Source: Ktedonospora formicarum (GTDB taxonomy: Bacteria > Chloroflexota > Ktedonobacteria > Ktedonobacterales > Ktedonobacteraceae). Taken from it: a DNA stretch of 64,000 nt. The notes beneath the pieces were generated by a model, which was not told the origin of the DNA, searched no databases, and saw only the letters and a program-made list of their open reading frames with translations. This document shows positions 61,509 through 64,000 of this stretch, one piece after another. The position numbers and the translations under genes are program-made. Location of the stretch: assembly GCF_016587355.1 (NCBI RefSeq), contig NZ_BNJF01000008.1, positions 248,001 through 312,000 of the forward strand, written 5' to 3'. Position 1 is the first letter of the stretch, and each line of letters begins with the position of its first letter.

Positions 61509-62741
61509 ATGACACAAACATCGATTGTTCCTCCAGAGAAACTGTTCTCCCAGCTGCTCGACCTGTCCAGTCGAGCCAATCCGTATCCACTCTATACCCG
61601 CTTGCGCGAGACACCGGTCTCAGTGCAAGAGGATGGGACCTATGTCGTCAGCACATATCAGGAGATCAACTTGCTGCTCCACGATCCACGGATCAGTTCC
61701 GACGAACGCAGGAACATACAAGGGGCTGGCGCCCTGGCTGCATCGGGGCGTCTCTCACCCACGCCACCGTTCATTTTTACCGATCCTCCTGAGCATACTC
61801 GGTTCCGTCGTCTGATTATGCATCAGTTTACCCCGCAACGAATCATGGGCCTGCGAGAGCACATCGTACAGGCGGTGAAAGCCTTGCTCGATGCCAGGAA
61901 GAACCAGTACCAGCTCGATTTGGTCCAGGACTTCGCGTATCCACTGCCGGTCACCATCATCTGTCGGTTGCTTGGGGTGCCGCCCGAGGACGAACCACGC
62001 TTTCGGGTCTGGTCCTCGGCGCTGGTGCGCACACTTGATCCGACAGAAAGCTTGAGCGAGGCAGAGGTACGGGAGGCAACGCAAAGCCGAACCCAGATGC
62101 GTGAATATATGGAGAAGCTTTGCGCGACCCGTCGCGCTCACCCCCAGGATGATGTGTTCTCTGGTCTAGTGGTTGGGGACGATCCCAATGGTCGCTTACC
62201 TGAGTCGGATCTGCTGGCTACCATGGAATTGTTGCTTATCGCCGGCCATGAGACGACTGTCAACCTGATCACGAACGGCATGCTGACGCTGCTACGCCAT
62301 ACGGATGTGTTGAATCGTCTACGGCGTAACCCAGATGTGCTGGCGATTCCGACAGTGGAAGAGGTCTTGCGCTATGATCCGCCAGTGCAGTTTCGTACGC
62401 GTACGACGCTGACCGATGTGCCAATTGCTGGTGTGACCATCCCGCAAGGAGCCTCGGTCGCCCTGCTGCTGGCAGCAGGCAGCCGCGACCCCGCGCGCTT
62501 CGCCGATCCCGATCGTTTTTGGCCTGAACGTGACGACAACGAGCATCTTGGCTTTGGTGGTGGGGATCACTATTGCGTTGGTGCGCCGCTTGCCCGGCTC
62601 GAAGCGGTGACGGCCTTGAAGGCGCTCGCGCGCCGTCTCGAGGCTCCGCGATTAGACGCCGATCCGCCACCCTATCGGAGGAATGCCGCTTTGCGTGGCC
62701 CAGAACACCTGCAGGTTGCTTTTGAGCGCCTGAACGACTGA
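61509..62741 (+). CDS. Cytochrome P450 (bacterial class I)
   Basis: A 410-residue P450. I-helix oxygen-activation motif LLIAGHETTVNLI, ExxR in TVEEVLRYDPPVQ, and heme loop HLGFGGGDHYCVGAPLARLE with the thiolate Cys. Helix C region FTDPPEHTRFRRLIMHQFTP is typical for CYP105/107-like families. ATG 61509 follows CAGGAGAAAT. It is the third gene of a ferredoxin-reductase-P450 operon, so it can receive electrons from its own chain. Codons are somewhat more GC-rich than neighbours. Substrate unknown; such enzymes hydroxylate lipids, terpenes or polyketides. No biosynthetic gene is adjacent. Confidence 0.93.
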   Translation: MTQTSIVPPEKLFSQLLDLSSRANPYPLYTRLRETPVSVQEDGTYVVSTYQEINLLLHDPRISSDERRNIQGAGALAASGRLSPTPPFIFTDPPEHTRFRRLIMHQFTPQRIMGLREHIVQAVKALLDARKNQYQLDLVQDFAYPLPVTIICRLLGVPPEDEPRFRVWSSALVRTLDPTESLSEAEVREATQSRTQMREYMEKLCATRRAHPQDDVFSGLVVGDDPNGRLPESDLLATMELLLIAGHETTVNLITNGMLTLLRHTDVLNRLRRNPDVLAIPTVEEVLRYDPPVQFRTRTTLTDVPIAGVTIPQGASVALLLAAGSRDPARFADPDRFWPERDDNEHLGFGGGDHYCVGAPLARLEAVTALKALARRLEAPRLDADPPPYRRNAALRGPEHLQVAFERLND

Positions 62742-63113
62742 GAAGGGAAAAACTGGGAAATAGCGTAAATATTCGACGGTTTTTGAAGCCGAAATGTGGG
62801 AATTCGGCGGGACTGATTGGAATCAACAGGCTCGTTCAACGTGAATCGATGCTGGAAGCGGCTTATTGCATACTCATCGTGTAAATTCATCGAGAACTTC
62901 CACAGAGCAAGAGGGCAAGGCAGCTTTCCCAAGGCTCTCTGAGGGGTGGTGCGGCTGCGACGCACGATGTCTTCGGTCGTCTGTCGCGCCGCTCGGTGGA
63001 AAAAGTGGTCTGGCTTCCAGGGAGATACTGAACTTTTTTTTCACGTACCCTTGAGGTCTTGTCGTCTTATTGCTGTGCATAGACTAGTATTCCCTAGAGC
63101 GCCGGTCAAGAAA
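62742..63113. other. Gap between P450 and transposase
   Basis: No gene recognised. The stretch is of mixed composition, without a strong hairpin or T-run after the P450 stop. One end of the IS1182-like element must lie here or at the transposase stop, but terminal repeats cannot be recognised because the other end is outside the window. Confidence 0.4.
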
Positions 63114-64000
63114 TCAAGCAGCGTCCTGAAACTCAGCCGAGAACTGCTGAGAACGTGCCAGGACATGGAGATTGTGGACGACGGCGCACCGGCGCAGATC
63201 GAAGAGATTCTTGCGCAGGCCACGATAGCGTGCGCGTCGTCCTTGCCATCGGCCCACATGGGCAAGGGTATGTTCGACAGCCACCCGTTCGCGCAGTTTG
63301 CCCCTTCCTTGTGAGGTTTGTTGGCGTTGGCGTAATTCGAGGAGCAACGCCTCATCGGGGTGAATGCTGACGCTGCGCCCTTTGGAACTGGTAGTACATT
63401 GAGTTTGCAAGGGACACTGCGCGCAGATCTCTTTGGGAAAGTGGATCACTCCACCAGGCACGAAAGGCGTCTCTTGTTCCGCAGGGCACCTGATGATCTG
63501 TTGCTCCCAGTCCAGAGTAAACGCCTGCTTGGGAAAACGTTTGGTTTCGCGAACCGGCCAGGCTTTACAGTACACTTCCAGATCGTCGCTGCGCTCACGC
63601 ACCAAATGGCTACTCAAATACGCCCGATCGATGTGCAGTTCCTTCAAAAAGACCTCTTGTCGATCCAGATCGACGCTGATCGCTTCCGTCACACTGGCTT
63701 CCGGCATATTCGCTGGCGTCAGACCTGCCGCACGGATGAGACCTGTGTCCAGATCGTGGAGCACATGGTGCTTGTAGTCATCTACCCGCACACTGCGACT
63801 TTTACGTCCATGACGCATCTGCCCATCTTCTATGCTGATGCGCCAGTCTTTCGCCACCCCCTTGATCAGACTTGCCTTTCCATTCTCATCGACTTCTACA
63901 TCCTGCGCCTTGACATGTTGTGCAGCTGCAAGAGATAACTGAGCCAGTTGCGCATCTCCCTGTTGCAGGGTCTGCACCCAGGTTTCCACGGCTTGTAACA
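63114..64000 (-). CDS. IS1182-like DDE transposase (5' end beyond window)
   Basis: The minus-strand frame is open to the window edge, so the N-terminus lies beyond 64000. The visible 295 residues match IS1182/IS5-type DDE transposases: DWRISIEDGQMRHGRKSRS with KHHVLHDLDTGLIRA, then ELHIDRAYLSSHLV (catalytic Asp), FPKEICAQCPLQTQCTTSSK, the zinc-like Cys region of the family, and the end ERVAVEHTLAHVGRWQGRR (catalytic Glu) with RYRGLRKNLFDLRRCAVVHN. The stop (63114) follows AEFQDAA. No frameshift or stop was found in this part, unlike most transposases in the window, so the element may be active. Confidence 0.88.
   Translation of the reverse strand, partial: LQAVETWVQTLQQGDAQLAQLSLAAAQHVKAQDVEVDENGKASLIKGVAKDWRISIEDGQMRHGRKSRSVRVDDYKHHVLHDLDTGLIRAAGLTPANMPEASVTEAISVDLDRQEVFLKELHIDRAYLSSHLVRERSDDLEVYCKAWPVRETKRFPKQAFTLDWEQQIIRCPAEQETPFVPGGVIHFPKEICAQCPLQTQCTTSSKGRSVSIHPDEALLLELRQRQQTSQGRGKLRERVAVEHTLAHVGRWQGRRARYRGLRKNLFDLRRCAVVHNLHVLARSQQFSAEFQDAA

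Overview
The window most resembles the genome of a Ktedonobacteria-type member of the Chloroflexota. This is inferred from gene style, not from a marker gene. The signs are two very long MalT/LuxR-type ATPase regulators, one opening with the small domain that precedes such proteins in that group, together with DUF4253, DUF6220, DUF4097 and GYD-domain genes and a heavy load of decaying insertion sequences from many families (IS1, IS3, IS6, IS110, IS982, an IS1182-like one, a Tn7-like one). No rRNA, tRNA or CRISPR array was recognised.

Layout. 0-7.9 kb: end of an FAD monooxygenase and a decayed second copy, an alpha/beta hydrolase, a frameshifted LuxR/MalT regulator, an SDR and a membrane protein. 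8-14.5 kb: a decayed zone with an IS6 remnant, a truncated unknown gene, a frameshifted methyltransferase, and a Tn7-like transposon remnant (TnsB C-terminus, TnsC/TniB, tandem-HTH MerR). 14.6-19.7 kb: VOC and MBL-fold proteins, then a PadR/quinone-oxidoreductase/cupin cassette bracketed by inverted copies of a MITE-like repeat next to an IS982 fragment. 19.8-26 kb: an envelope module (Lnt-like, DUF4097 and DedA proteins) divergent from a two-component system. 26-37.3 kb: unknown genes and a transposon graveyard, including an IS3 element with 56-bp perfect terminal repeats that was itself split by an IS110 element.

37.5-45.0 kb is the most interesting part: a cysteine-rich island that looks built for arsenic or another thiophilic metalloid. 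A Cys-containing MarR regulator, an ArsN1-like acetyltransferase, an ArsO-like flavoprotein with a CC-rich tail and an MFS transporter lie on one strand. A protein of repeated CCGEP motifs and an M28 peptidase lie on the other, divergent from a small protein with a CC end and a SigZ-like sigma factor with nine cysteines in its tail.

45-64 kb: GYD protein, TetR plus LLM oxidoreductase, a transposase remnant, HdeD, a GH15 glycosidase beside a glucose-dehydrogenase-like enzyme (plausible release and oxidation of glucose), a second giant LuxR/MalT regulator, a PAS histidine kinase/response-regulator pair, a class I cytochrome P450 operon (ferredoxin, ferredoxin reductase, P450), and an IS1182-like transposase running off the end.

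Many genes carry single-base frameshifts or in-frame stops. Those in transposases look like real decay. Those at homopolymers (G7, A6, C6) could equally be sequencing errors, so such genes are described with their reconstructed frames.
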